Below are positions 53,693-60,345 of a stretch of DNA of 64,000 nucleotides, one piece after another. Numbering within the stretch: the first letter of the stretch is position 1; every line of letters starts with the position of its first letter. Both the position numbers and the translations under genes were made by a program. Under the pieces are notes generated by a model. The model was not told the DNA's origin. It did no database searches and was given only the letters and a program-made list of their open reading frames with translations. The stretch comes from Rubrivivax sp. (GTDB lineage Bacteria; Pseudomonadota; Gammaproteobacteria; Burkholderiales; Burkholderiaceae_C): assembly GCA_027485165.1 (NCBI GenBank), contig JAIXRN010000074.1, positions 62,001 to 126,000 of the forward strand, read 5' to 3'.

Positions 53693-53989
53693 ATGTACCT
53701 GGTTGCCATCGCCTGGATGTACGTCGTTGTGATGATGGCGGTGGCCGAAGCCATGTCGCCCGTGGGCACCGTGCTGGGCGCCATCATCACCTTCGTGTTC
53801 TATGGCCTGCTGCCGGTGGCCATCATCATCTACATCCTGGGCACCCCAGGCCGCAAGCGCGCACGCCTGAAGGCCGAGGCAGAGGCAGAGGCCCAGCAGG
53901 CCGAGGCCCTAGATGCCGCCGCTGCGCAACCAGATGGCAGCCGCCAGGCGCCCGGTGACGCCGTCGCGCCGGAAGGAAAACAGCTCTGA
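53693..53989 (+). CDS. Small two-helix membrane protein, unknown function
   Basis: A 98-residue protein starting at MYLVAIAWMYVVVMMAVAEAM. It has two transmembrane segments, the second being TFVFYGLLPVAIIIYILGTPG, followed by a basic stretch (RKRARLKAEAEAEAQQAEAL) and an Ala-rich tail. I recognise this as a kind of short conserved hypothetical found in related bacteria, but no function is known to me. It runs opposite to phaC and pgeF, and its last 81 bases overlap the end of pgeF in antisense. Confidence 0.7.
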   Translation: MYLVAIAWMYVVVMMAVAEAMSPVGTVLGAIITFVFYGLLPVAIIIYILGTPGRKRARLKAEAEAEAQQAEALDAAAAQPDGSRQAPGDAVAPEGKQL

Positions 53990-54751
53990 AGCCTGCGTCC
54001 AGGTGCAGGCTTTGGCTGCGCTGATCTGCGCCAGCGGCAGCCCCGCCGCTTGCAGACGGGCGCGGGCCAACCCGGCCAGGTCGGCCAGCCAGCGCGGCGC
54101 CCCGTCGGGGCGGGGCCGGTAGACGAAGTACCCGGACAAAGGGCTAGCCGGGTCCGGGGCGGGGCCGGGTACGACGCCGAAGGCCTGCAGTACATCGGCA
54201 CCGACTTCGAAGGCCTGCGGCCCGATGGCTGGCCCCAGCCAGGCCAGCTGGTCGCCAGGCGGTACGCCAGCACCTTGCTGCAGTGCGGTCACCGTGGCTT
54301 CCAGCACACCGGCTGCCAGGCCGCGCCAGCCGGCATGGGCAGCGGCCACGGCGCGGCCGTCGCGCGCGGCCAGCAGCACCGGCAGGCAGTCGGCCACCAG
54401 AACCGTGCAGGCCATGCCGGGCGCGTCCGTCCAGGCGGCGTCGGCTTCGGGCAGGTCGCTGCCGGGTGAAGTCGCGTCCAGGCGCAGCACGCGCTGGCCG
54501 TGCACCTGCCGCAGCCAGACCGGCCGCGCGCCCAGGGCGACGGCAAAGCGCTGGCGGTTGACGGCCACGTCGGCGGGCTCGTCGCCGCAGGCTCCGCCCA
54601 GGTTCAGGCTGGCCCAGGGGCCGCGGCTGACACCGCCATGGCGCGTGCTCATGGCGGCACCCACCACGGGCGGCAGCGGCAGAGGCCAGCGCGGCTGCGA
54701 CAAAGGTAGAGGCTGCGGCACGGGCACGGGCAGAGGCAGGTCGGACTGCAT
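53909..54751 (-). CDS. pgeF: Purine nucleoside phosphorylase / peptidoglycan editing factor (YfiH family)
   Basis: Copper/zinc-dependent multifunctional enzyme (formerly polyphenol oxidase family) that phosphorolyses adenosine-type nucleosides and has been linked to peptidoglycan editing. The 280-residue protein has STRHGGVSRGPWASLNLG, RQVHGQRV with a His ligand, VADCLPVLL with a Cys ligand, and HAGWRGLAAGVL with a second His. The first 30 residues are a repetitive Pro/Leu/Val lead. The start at 54751 is chosen because the ORF-track start lies 39 codons earlier, in the neighbouring gene. It is 11 bases after the MaiA-like gene on the same strand. Confidence 0.9.
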   Translation of the reverse strand: MQSDLPLPVPVPQPLPLSQPRWPLPLPPVVGAAMSTRHGGVSRGPWASLNLGGACGDEPADVAVNRQRFAVALGARPVWLRQVHGQRVLRLDATSPGSDLPEADAAWTDAPGMACTVLVADCLPVLLAARDGRAVAAAHAGWRGLAAGVLEATVTALQQGAGVPPGDQLAWLGPAIGPQAFEVGADVLQAFGVVPGPAPDPASPLSGYFVYRPRPDGAPRWLADLAGLARARLQAAGLPLAQISAAKACTWTQASELFSFRRDGVTGRLAAAIWLRSGGI

Positions 54752-54762
54752 GCTGGCCCGGC

Positions 54763-55464
54763 TTATTCGGCGTCTGGGCAGGCCTCGGGGCGCGTGCGCT
54801 CGAAGGCCGGCAGCTGCATGCAGCGGTCGAACACCCGCATCACCTGCGGCACATGGTCCAGCCGGCAATGAAAGCGGCGGGCGTTGAAGATCTGCGGCAC
54901 CAGGGTGCAGTCTGCCAGGGTGGGCTGGTCGCCGTGGCAGAAGGCCGCCGGCTGCTGGTTCAGCCGCGCTTCCACCACAGCCAGGCCGGCTTCCACCCAG
55001 TGCCGGTACCAGCGGTCCTTGTCGTCGTCGCTCAGCTTCAGGTCGTGCACCAGGTAGCGCAGCACGCGCAGGTTGTTCAGCGGGTGGATTTCACAGGCGA
55101 TGTCCAGCGCCAGCGCGCGCACGCGCGCCCGTTCCAGCGCTGTGGCGGGCAGCAGCGGCGGCTGCGGGTGGGTTTCGTCCAGGTATTCGATGATGGCCAG
55201 CGACTGCGTCAGCGACACCGGCCCGTCGCTGAGCAGCGGCACCACCCGGGCGGGGTTCAAGCGCGCATAGGCATCGGCCATCTGTTCGCCGCGCGGCAGG
55301 TGCACGGGCAGGTAGCTGTAGTCCAGCCCCTTCAGCGCCAGGGCGATGCGCACCCGGTACGAAGCCGAGGAGCGGAAGTAGCTGAACAGCTGCAGATCGG
55401 GCTGGGTGCTGCTGTCGGCGTCGGCGTCGGCACCGGTACCGGTACCCGGCCCGCTGGCGCTCAT
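54763..55464 (-). CDS. maiA: Zeta-class GST: maleylacetoacetate or maleylpyruvate isomerase
   Basis: A 233-residue glutathione-dependent cis-trans isomerase. The SSASYRVRIALALKGL motif near residues 30-45 is the zeta-class signature with the active-site Ser. It is followed by PARVVPLL and SLAIIEYLDE, and a helical C-terminal domain has EIHPLNNLRVLRYL. It would act on maleylacetoacetate in tyrosine breakdown, or on maleylpyruvate in the gentisate pathway. The adjacent hydrolase looks more like a fumarylpyruvate hydrolase, which favours the second. The N-terminal 20 residues are a Gly/Thr/Asp/Ala repeat encoded by a short DNA repeat. It overlaps the hydrolase gene by four bases. Confidence 0.88.
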   Translation of the reverse strand: MSASGPGTGTGADADADSSTQPDLQLFSYFRSSASYRVRIALALKGLDYSYLPVHLPRGEQMADAYARLNPARVVPLLSDGPVSLTQSLAIIEYLDETHPQPPLLPATALERARVRALALDIACEIHPLNNLRVLRYLVHDLKLSDDDKDRWYRHWVEAGLAVVEARLNQQPAAFCHGDQPTLADCTLVPQIFNARRFHCRLDHVPQVMRVFDRCMQLPAFERTRPEACPDAE

Positions 55465-56153
55465 CGCACCGCCACGCGCAGTGGCTGCAGGCCCTGCACC
55501 TGGGCCAGCAGCAGGTCGCCGCGCAGCACCGCGCCCACACCCGCGGGCGTGCCGGTGTAGATCAGGTCGCCGGGCTGCAACGTCCAGGCGATGCTGAGCT
55601 GTTCAATGGTTTCGTTCACGCTCCAGATCAGGTCCTTCACGTCGCCCTGCTGGCGCTCGGTGCCGTTCACCGACAGCTGGATGCTGCCCGTCAGCATCTC
55701 GCCCGTCTGGGCCAGTGGCGTGATCGGCCCGATCGGCGCCGACTGCTCGAAAGCCTTGCCGATGCACCAGGGCCGGCCCTGCTTCTTCATTTCGCCCTGC
55801 AGGTCGCGGCGCGTCATGTCCAGGCCCACGGCGTAGCCGAAGATGTGGCTCGCAGCGTCGGCTGCGCGGATGTGGCTGCCCCCGCGGCCGATGGCCACGA
55901 CCAGTTCCACTTCATGGTGCAAGTTGCTGGTCAGCGACGGATAGTCGATCTGGCCGGTTTCGCCCGCTGCCACGGGCACCACCGTGTCGGCCGGCTTCAG
56001 AAAGAAGAACGGCGGTTCACGGCCGCTGAAGCCCATCTCGACCGCGTGGTCGGCGTAATTGCGGCCAACGCAATAAACCCGGTGCACGGGAAAGCTGCCG
56101 CCGCTGGTGACGGGCACGGCCGTGACAGCGGGCGGGGCGAAGACGTAGGACAT
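55461..56153 (-). CDS. Fumarylacetoacetate hydrolase family protein (fumarylpyruvate hydrolase-like)
   Basis: A 230-residue metal-dependent hydrolase of the FAH family. The sequence has VYCVGRNYADHAVEMGF and PFFFLKPADTVVP near the N-terminus, the metal motif HHEVELVVAIG with two Glu ligands, the third ligand in VGLDMTRRDLQ, and GDLIYTGTPAGVGAV near the end. The REPPFFFLKPADTV segment is close to what I know of NagK-type fumarylpyruvate hydrolases. With the zeta-class isomerase next to it this makes a two-step fumarate-releasing module, but no ring-cleavage dioxygenase is in the window. ATG at 56153 is used; the ORF track continues 51 codons upstream. Confidence 0.86.
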   Translation of the reverse strand: MSYVFAPPAVTAVPVTSGGSFPVHRVYCVGRNYADHAVEMGFSGREPPFFFLKPADTVVPVAAGETGQIDYPSLTSNLHHEVELVVAIGRGGSHIRAADAASHIFGYAVGLDMTRRDLQGEMKKQGRPWCIGKAFEQSAPIGPITPLAQTGEMLTGSIQLSVNGTERQQGDVKDLIWSVNETIEQLSIAWTLQPGDLIYTGTPAGVGAVLRGDLLLAQVQGLQPLRVAVR

Positions 56154-56286
56154 GGTGGTGGCAGCGCGTAGGGGTGGAATGATCGAACGACCGGCTCTGC
56201 ATGCGGCCTGTTCGGGCATGGCGGCACCGGGGCTTTCATCATGCCATGCAGGCTGCGCCACGCCCTGAGCCGCTACACTGCCCCGC

Positions 56287-56832
56287 ATGCACCTGCCCCG
56301 CCGCATTCAGCACTGCCGGGTCTGCGGCGGCCGCGCTGAATACCGCGTGCCGGCCGACGACAACCGCGAACGCGCCACCTGTTCGGTGTGCGGCGAGATC
56401 CACTACGAAAACCCGCTGAACGTGGTGGGCACCGTGCCGGTGTGGGGCGACCAGGTGCTGCTGTGCCGGCGCAACATCGAACCGCGCTACGGCCTGTGGA
56501 CCCTGCCGGCCGGCTTCATGGAACTGGGCGAGACCACGGCCGAAGGCGCTGTGCGCGAGACGGTCGAAGAAGCCGGCGCGCACATTGAACTGCAGGGCCT
56601 GTTCACCGTGCTGAACGTCGTGCGGGCCGGCCAGGTGCACTTGTTCTATCGCGCCCGCATGCTGGACACGCATCTGGACCCCGGCCCGGAAACCATCGAA
56701 GCCCGGCTCTTCCGCGAACAGGACATCCCTTGGGACGAACTGGCCTTCCGCACGGTGCGCGATACCCTGCAGCTGTTCTTCGATGACCGGCGCAGCGGCA
56801 GCTTCAGCGTGCACGACGGCAACATCGCCTGA
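56287..56832 (+). CDS. Nudix hydrolase with N-terminal zinc ribbon
   Basis: A 181-residue Nudix-family pyrophosphohydrolase. An N-terminal Cys4 zinc ribbon (CRVCGG...CSVCGE, Cys 10, 13, 32, 35) precedes the Nudix box GFMELGETTAEGAVRETVEEAG at about 77-98, which contains the complete GX5EX7REXXEEXG pattern and therefore should be active. Zinc ribbons of this type occur in NudC-like NADH pyrophosphatases, but the protein is shorter than NudC and lacks its N-terminal domain. The substrate is unknown; NADH, ADP-ribose or CoA derivatives are possible. It is divergent from the FAH-family gene with a 133-bp gap in which I see nothing distinctive. Confidence 0.9.
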   Translation: MHLPRRIQHCRVCGGRAEYRVPADDNRERATCSVCGEIHYENPLNVVGTVPVWGDQVLLCRRNIEPRYGLWTLPAGFMELGETTAEGAVRETVEEAGAHIELQGLFTVLNVVRAGQVHLFYRARMLDTHLDPGPETIEARLFREQDIPWDELAFRTVRDTLQLFFDDRRSGSFSVHDGNIA

Positions 56833-56838
56833 GGCGAT

Positions 56839-56856
56839 CTGCCGCACGGGCGGCAG
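56839..56856 (+). terminator. Weak hairpin after the Nudix gene
   Basis: CTGCCG and CGGCAG pair around CACGGG, six bases after the stop codon. No T-run follows, so it may only be a weak or factor-dependent terminator between the convergent Nudix and lapD genes. Confidence 0.3.
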
Positions 56857-56873
56857 CAGCCGTCCGCACCGGC

Positions 56874-58868
56874 TCAGCCAGCCAGGCCGTTCAACCCGCC
56901 CCGCCCTTCCGGCAGCCCGGCATTCGGCAGCACACCCAGGCTGACAGCCTGCCCGGTGGCGCCGTCGAAGCCCAGCTGCCACAGCATGGCCAGGTCTTCC
57001 GCGTCGCCGATGCCTTCTGCCAGCGCCTGCAGCCCCAGCCCGTGGACCAGGGCCACCAGGCTGGCGGCATAGCCGCGCACCGCCTCGTCTGTGGCCACGC
57101 CCTGCAGGTGGCGGGCATCGATCTTGACGTAATCGATGCGCGTGGCGTGCCACTGCGTCAGCGCCTGCGGCGAAGCGCCGGCATGCTCGACCCCCAGCTT
57201 GGCGCCCAGCGCACGCCAGCTTTCGGCCGCCAGGCGCAGCGCGCTGCCGTCGGCCGGCTGCGGGCTTTCGACCCACTCGATCGACAAGGCCTGCGCCGCC
57301 GCGGCCGCCTGGCCCAGGCGCTGCGCCACGATGTCGACAAAGCCTGGCTCGGCCAGCGAAGCCTGCGACACGTGCACAGCGCGCGGCCTGCCGTCGGCCG
57401 CGATGGCGGCCAAGGCCAGGTCCAGCGCGGCCAGGTCCACGCGCGGCATCAGCCGGCTGCGCTGGGCCAGCGCCAGCCAGTCGCGGGCCGGGCGGTAGTC
57501 GGCCGCGGATTCGTCGTCGCCCAGGTCGCCATCGCCGCTGGGCGCGCCGAACTGCACCCGCAACGGGCATTCCATGTGGATCAGGCGGCCCTGCGGGTCG
57601 ACAACCGGGAACTCAGCCAGGCGCGCGCGCCCCTGCTCCAGCGCACTGGCGATCTGGCTGCGCCAGGCGCGGGCGCCGGCGGTGTCCTGTGCCCGACGTT
57701 CGGCCTCTTCCACCACCGGGGCGTCAGCGACTTCGGCTTCGGCCAGCGCAGCGTCCGCTGCCGCCAGCGCCGCGCCAGCGCCCTGCCCGCGCAGCCCGTC
57801 GACACCGCCCACAGCGTAACGCGCCGACCCTGCCCGTGCCAGTGGTGAAGCGTTCAGCGCCAGCGCCAGCGCCTGGGCCGTTTCCTGCGCCACACCGGCG
57901 GCGGGCAGCAGCAGCGCAAAGTCGCCCCCGTTCAGGCGGCCAGCGGCGGCACCCGCGACACGGTCGACATAAGCCAGCAGCACTTCGGCGCTGGCGGCCA
58001 GCAGCCGGTCGGTGGCCTCGAAGCCCAGGCGTTCGTTCACGCTGTCCAGCCGCAGCACGCGCACCAACAGCAGCGCGCTGCCGGGCGCGGCCGGGTCGGC
58101 CAAGCGGTCGGACAGGCGGCTGACGAAATGACGGCGCTGCAGCAGGCCCGTGACGGCGTCGGTCTGCGCCTGCCGCTGCAGCAGCGCCACCTGGTCGGCC
58201 TGGGCGCTGAAGACTTCCTTCAGCCGCTTGACCATGGCGTTCATGCTGCGCGTCAGTTCGCGCAGTTCGGGCTGCGTGGGTTCGCGTGCCAGGTCGAAAT
58301 GCCCGGCCTCGATGGCGCGGGCCTGCGCCACGGTGGCGCGCAGGGGCCGCTGCCAGCCCTGCAGCAGCCAGGCTGTCAGCGCCAACGCCAGCCCGGCCAG
58401 CACGGCCAGGAAGGTGGCGGTGCGCACGGCAGCCGCCCAGAGTGCGGCATGCACCCAGCCCGACTGCGACACCACTTCCAGCATGCCCAGTTCCCGCCAG
58501 CCCGCGCTGACGGCTGCGCGCCCGGGCGGTGCGGTAATGGGCCAGGCGGCCACGAACCAGGCTGGCACGCTGGGCTCGCGCGCCGCCTGCTGGCGCTGGA
58601 ACAGCGTGCGGCCCTGGGCATCGCGCAGCTCCAGCTGGCGGTAGTGGCCCAGGTCGAACTGCGCCGCGGCCACGGTTTCCAGCGCCGCCAGGTCGCCGCG
58701 CTGCTGCGACAGCGCCAGCGCCAGCGCCGTGGCGGCGTCCTGGTTGCGCGTTTCCTGTTCCAGCACCAGGGCGTCGCGCGCGGCCAGGGTGTGCAGCCAC
58801 AGGCTGCCCAGCAGGGCCGGCAGCAGCACGGCCGCGATCAGCAGCGCCAGGCGGCGTGTCATCGTCAT
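56874..58868 (-). CDS. lapD: LapD-like c-di-GMP receptor with degenerate GGDEF and EAL domains
   Basis: A 664-residue inner-membrane receptor. Its layout is TM1 (LALLIAAVLLPALLGSLWL), a periplasmic LapD/MoxY-type domain (about 25-130), TM2 (FLAVLAGLALALTAWLL), HAMP, GGDEF (about 235-385) and EAL (about 400-660). The catalytic motifs are lost: GGDEF reads NGGDF (313-317) and EAL reads ECP (433-435). This predicts binding of c-di-GMP rather than synthesis or breakdown. In Pseudomonas LapD, ligand binding lets the periplasmic domain sequester the protease LapG; lapG is directly upstream here, 49 bases away. ATG at 58868 is chosen, since the 46 upstream codons of the ORF are not signal-like. Confidence 0.88.
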   Translation of the reverse strand: MTMTRRLALLIAAVLLPALLGSLWLHTLAARDALVLEQETRNQDAATALALALSQQRGDLAALETVAAAQFDLGHYRQLELRDAQGRTLFQRQQAAREPSVPAWFVAAWPITAPPGRAAVSAGWRELGMLEVVSQSGWVHAALWAAAVRTATFLAVLAGLALALTAWLLQGWQRPLRATVAQARAIEAGHFDLAREPTQPELRELTRSMNAMVKRLKEVFSAQADQVALLQRQAQTDAVTGLLQRRHFVSRLSDRLADPAAPGSALLLVRVLRLDSVNERLGFEATDRLLAASAEVLLAYVDRVAGAAAGRLNGGDFALLLPAAGVAQETAQALALALNASPLARAGSARYAVGGVDGLRGQGAGAALAAADAALAEAEVADAPVVEEAERRAQDTAGARAWRSQIASALEQGRARLAEFPVVDPQGRLIHMECPLRVQFGAPSGDGDLGDDESAADYRPARDWLALAQRSRLMPRVDLAALDLALAAIAADGRPRAVHVSQASLAEPGFVDIVAQRLGQAAAAAQALSIEWVESPQPADGSALRLAAESWRALGAKLGVEHAGASPQALTQWHATRIDYVKIDARHLQGVATDEAVRGYAASLVALVHGLGLQALAEGIGDAEDLAMLWQLGFDGATGQAVSLGVLPNAGLPEGRGGLNGLAG

Positions 58869-58917
58869 GGGGTGGTCTCGAAGAATCGGAGGGCGCACGA
58901 CCTGCCCATGCGCAGTA

Positions 58918-59577
58918 TCACAGGAAGCCCTCGGCACGGGTACGCGCCCAAACCGTGCGCCAGCGCGACAAGCGCAACAGGGGATCGCCCGCGGGCGTGC
59001 CGGCATGGCCCTGCCACAGGCCTTCGGTGCTGAAGCTGAAAACCGGCGTCAGGTCGGGCCGCTGGTGGGCGGGCAGCACGTCGGCGCGCAGGTTGTCCAG
59101 GATCAGTGGCGCATCGGCGTCGCTGGCTTGATAGGCCAGCACCATGTGCGCCTGTGCCTGCGCACCGATCTGCGCGCGCACGTAGACGAGCCGCAAGCGC
59201 TGCGGGGCCACGCCAGAGGCCAGCAGGCTGGCGTATTTGGCGATCGCGTAGTCCTCGCAATCGCCCCGCCCCTGGCCCAGGGTTTCCAGCGGGCTGGCCC
59301 AGTAGTCTTCCTGCCCCCAGGCCACCAGGTCGGTGGCAAAGGCGATGCGATCGTTGAAAAAACGGTTCACGGCCTGCAAGCGGGCGAGGTCGTCCATGGC
59401 AGCGGCGTCGCGCAACAGGCTTTGCAGCGGCGCCAGCGCTGCCACCGCGGCCGGGCCCAGCCGCCGTGCCGCCTGCTGCATGGGTTCGTTGTCCCAGGCC
59501 GGCAGTGGCAGCACGCCCGCCATCGACAGCGCGAAAGCCAGGCAGGCAGGAGCGAACCGACGACGGAAAAGGCGCAT
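58918..59577 (-). CDS. lapG: LapG-like periplasmic cysteine protease (bacterial transglutaminase-like)
   Basis: A 219-residue protease with an N-terminal signal peptide (RRRFAPACLAFALSMAGVLPLPA). The fold-specific stretch is FFNDRIAFATDLVAWGQEDYWASPLETLGQGRGDCEDYAIAKYASLL, with the catalytic Cys107 in GDCEDYAIAKY, His144 in AHMVLAY and Asp161 in LILDNL. In Pseudomonas and Shewanella relatives LapG cuts a giant RTX adhesin near its N-terminus and releases the cell from the surface unless LapD holds it. It precedes lapD on the same strand, so the two regulate each other. ATG at 59577 fits a signal peptide; the ORF track begins 53 codons earlier. No adhesin gene is in the window. Confidence 0.9.
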   Translation of the reverse strand: MRLFRRRFAPACLAFALSMAGVLPLPAWDNEPMQQAARRLGPAAVAALAPLQSLLRDAAAMDDLARLQAVNRFFNDRIAFATDLVAWGQEDYWASPLETLGQGRGDCEDYAIAKYASLLASGVAPQRLRLVYVRAQIGAQAQAHMVLAYQASDADAPLILDNLRADVLPAHQRPDLTPVFSFSTEGLWQGHAGTPAGDPLLRLSRWRTVWARTRAEGFL

Positions 59578-59802
59578 GGCGGGCCGCAGGGCGGCAACGG
59601 GGACGACGGGGCACGGGCAACCGCGGTGGGCGGGAGTGCAAGGCCGGCATTGACAGGAGATCGTCCTGGCGCCGCCCAACTTGAGGCACAGCGCTGCGTT
59701 CGGACATTCGGCCGTGTCAGCCGAACCGGGCGCCAAAGCGTTACCCTAGGGCTTGCCTTACTTGGCATGCTTGTAACCAAACCCTGAATCACGGAGCCCC
59801 AG

Positions 59803-60111
59803 ATGACATCTCGCCGCAAGTTCATTCAGATTGTTCCCGTCGCCGGCGCCGCCCTGCTGGGCGCCCGCGTCGCCACTGCCCAGGCGAACCTGGTGAACGA
59901 AAAGGACCCCCAGGCCGCTGCACTGGGCTACGTGGCCGACGCCAGCAAGGCCGACAAGGCCAAGTACAAGAACTGGGCTGCCGGCCAGCTGTGCAGCAAC
60001 TGCGCCCTGTACCAGGGCAAGCCTGCCGACGCGAACGGCGGCTGCCCGCTGTTTGCTGGCAAGGTGGTGGCCGGCAAGGGCTGGTGCAGCGCTTACGCCA
60101 AGAAGGGCTGA
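59803..60111 (+). CDS. High-potential iron-sulfur protein (HiPIP), Tat-exported
   Basis: A small periplasmic electron carrier with one [4Fe-4S] cluster. The 102-residue precursor has a Tat motif SRRKFIQI and a hydrophobic helix ending near ATAQA. The mature protein has the four cluster ligands Cys64, 67, 81 and 95 in CSNCALYQG, GGCPLFAG and GWCSAYAKKG. In related purple or methylotrophic bacteria it passes electrons from the bc1 complex to a terminal acceptor; which acceptor is used here is not known. The gene is monocistronic, ends in an unusual tandem terminator array and faces lapG head to head. A ggag site precedes the ATG. Confidence 0.95.
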   Translation: MTSRRKFIQIVPVAGAALLGARVATAQANLVNEKDPQAAALGYVADASKADKAKYKNWAAGQLCSNCALYQGKPADANGGCPLFAGKVVAGKGWCSAYAKKG

Positions 60112-60131
60112 ACCGCTTCACGCCGCTAAAA

Positions 60132-60156
60132 GCTCGCCCTGCGCGGGCTTTTTTTT
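60132..60156 (+). terminator. Terminator unit 1 of the HiPIP array
   Basis: GCTCGC pairs with GCGGGC (one G-U in RNA), loop CCTGC, then eight T residues. It is the nearest to the HiPIP stop codon and likely sufficient by itself. Confidence 0.85.
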
Positions 60157-60163
60157 CGGTGCT

Positions 60164-60187
60164 GCCCGCCCTGCGCGGGCTTTTTTT
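60164..60187 (+). terminator. Terminator unit 2 of the HiPIP array
   Basis: Perfect GCCCGC/GCGGGC stem, loop CCTGC, seven T residues. Confidence 0.85.
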
Positions 60188-60194
60188 CGGCACT

Positions 60195-60218
60195 GCCCGC
60201 CCTGCGCGGGCTTTTTTT
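60195..60218 (+). terminator. Terminator unit 3 of the HiPIP array
   Basis: Perfect GCCCGC/GCGGGC stem, loop CCTGC, seven T residues, identical in its 24 bases to unit 2. Confidence 0.85.
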
Positions 60219-60225
60219 CGGCGCT

Positions 60226-60248
60226 GCCCGCCCTGAGCGGGCTTTTTT
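60226..60248 (+). terminator. Terminator unit 4 of the HiPIP array
   Basis: Stem GCCCGC/GCGGGC, loop CCTGA, six T residues. A decayed fifth copy (about 60256-60280) keeps CGGGC and ATTTC but has lost the stem. Confidence 0.8.
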
Positions 60249-60296
60249 CATCGCTGTCTGCCGTGTACGGGCATTTCTCATGGCGGCGCGATGGAC

Positions 60297-60323
60297 ACAA
60301 AAAAGCCCGCCAGTGGCGGGCTT
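60297..60323 (-). terminator. Terminator of the desaturase gene
   Basis: On the minus strand AAGCCCGCC and GGCGGGCTT form a nine-base stem with loop ACT, followed by a run of six T overlapping the stem end. It starts 22 bases after the desaturase stop and faces the HiPIP array. The shared GCCCGC core suggests the array units and this terminator may be related. Confidence 0.88.
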
Positions 60324-60345
60324 CATGGCGGGCGCGCAGGCCTTG

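Larger units (their letters stand above)
60132..60280 (+). repeat. Tandem array of intrinsic terminator units after HiPIP
   Basis: Five copies of a unit of about 31 bp follow the HiPIP stop by 20 bases. Each of the first four has GCCCGC (first copy GCTCGC), a five-base CCTGC/CCTGA loop, GCGGGC and six to eight T residues; the fifth is decayed. Units start at about 132, 164, 195, 226 and 256 (plus 60000). The period is not a multiple of three, so it is not coding. Confidence 0.9.

Noticed and set aside
56874-58868. Active diguanylate cyclase or phosphodiesterase
   Set aside because: Both catalytic motifs are altered (NGGDF for GGDEF, ECP for EAL), and the gene is paired with lapG, which fits a receptor.
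60132-60280. CRISPR-like array
   Set aside because: The units are adjacent, with no unique spacers; each is a hairpin followed by T residues, so terminators explain the pattern.
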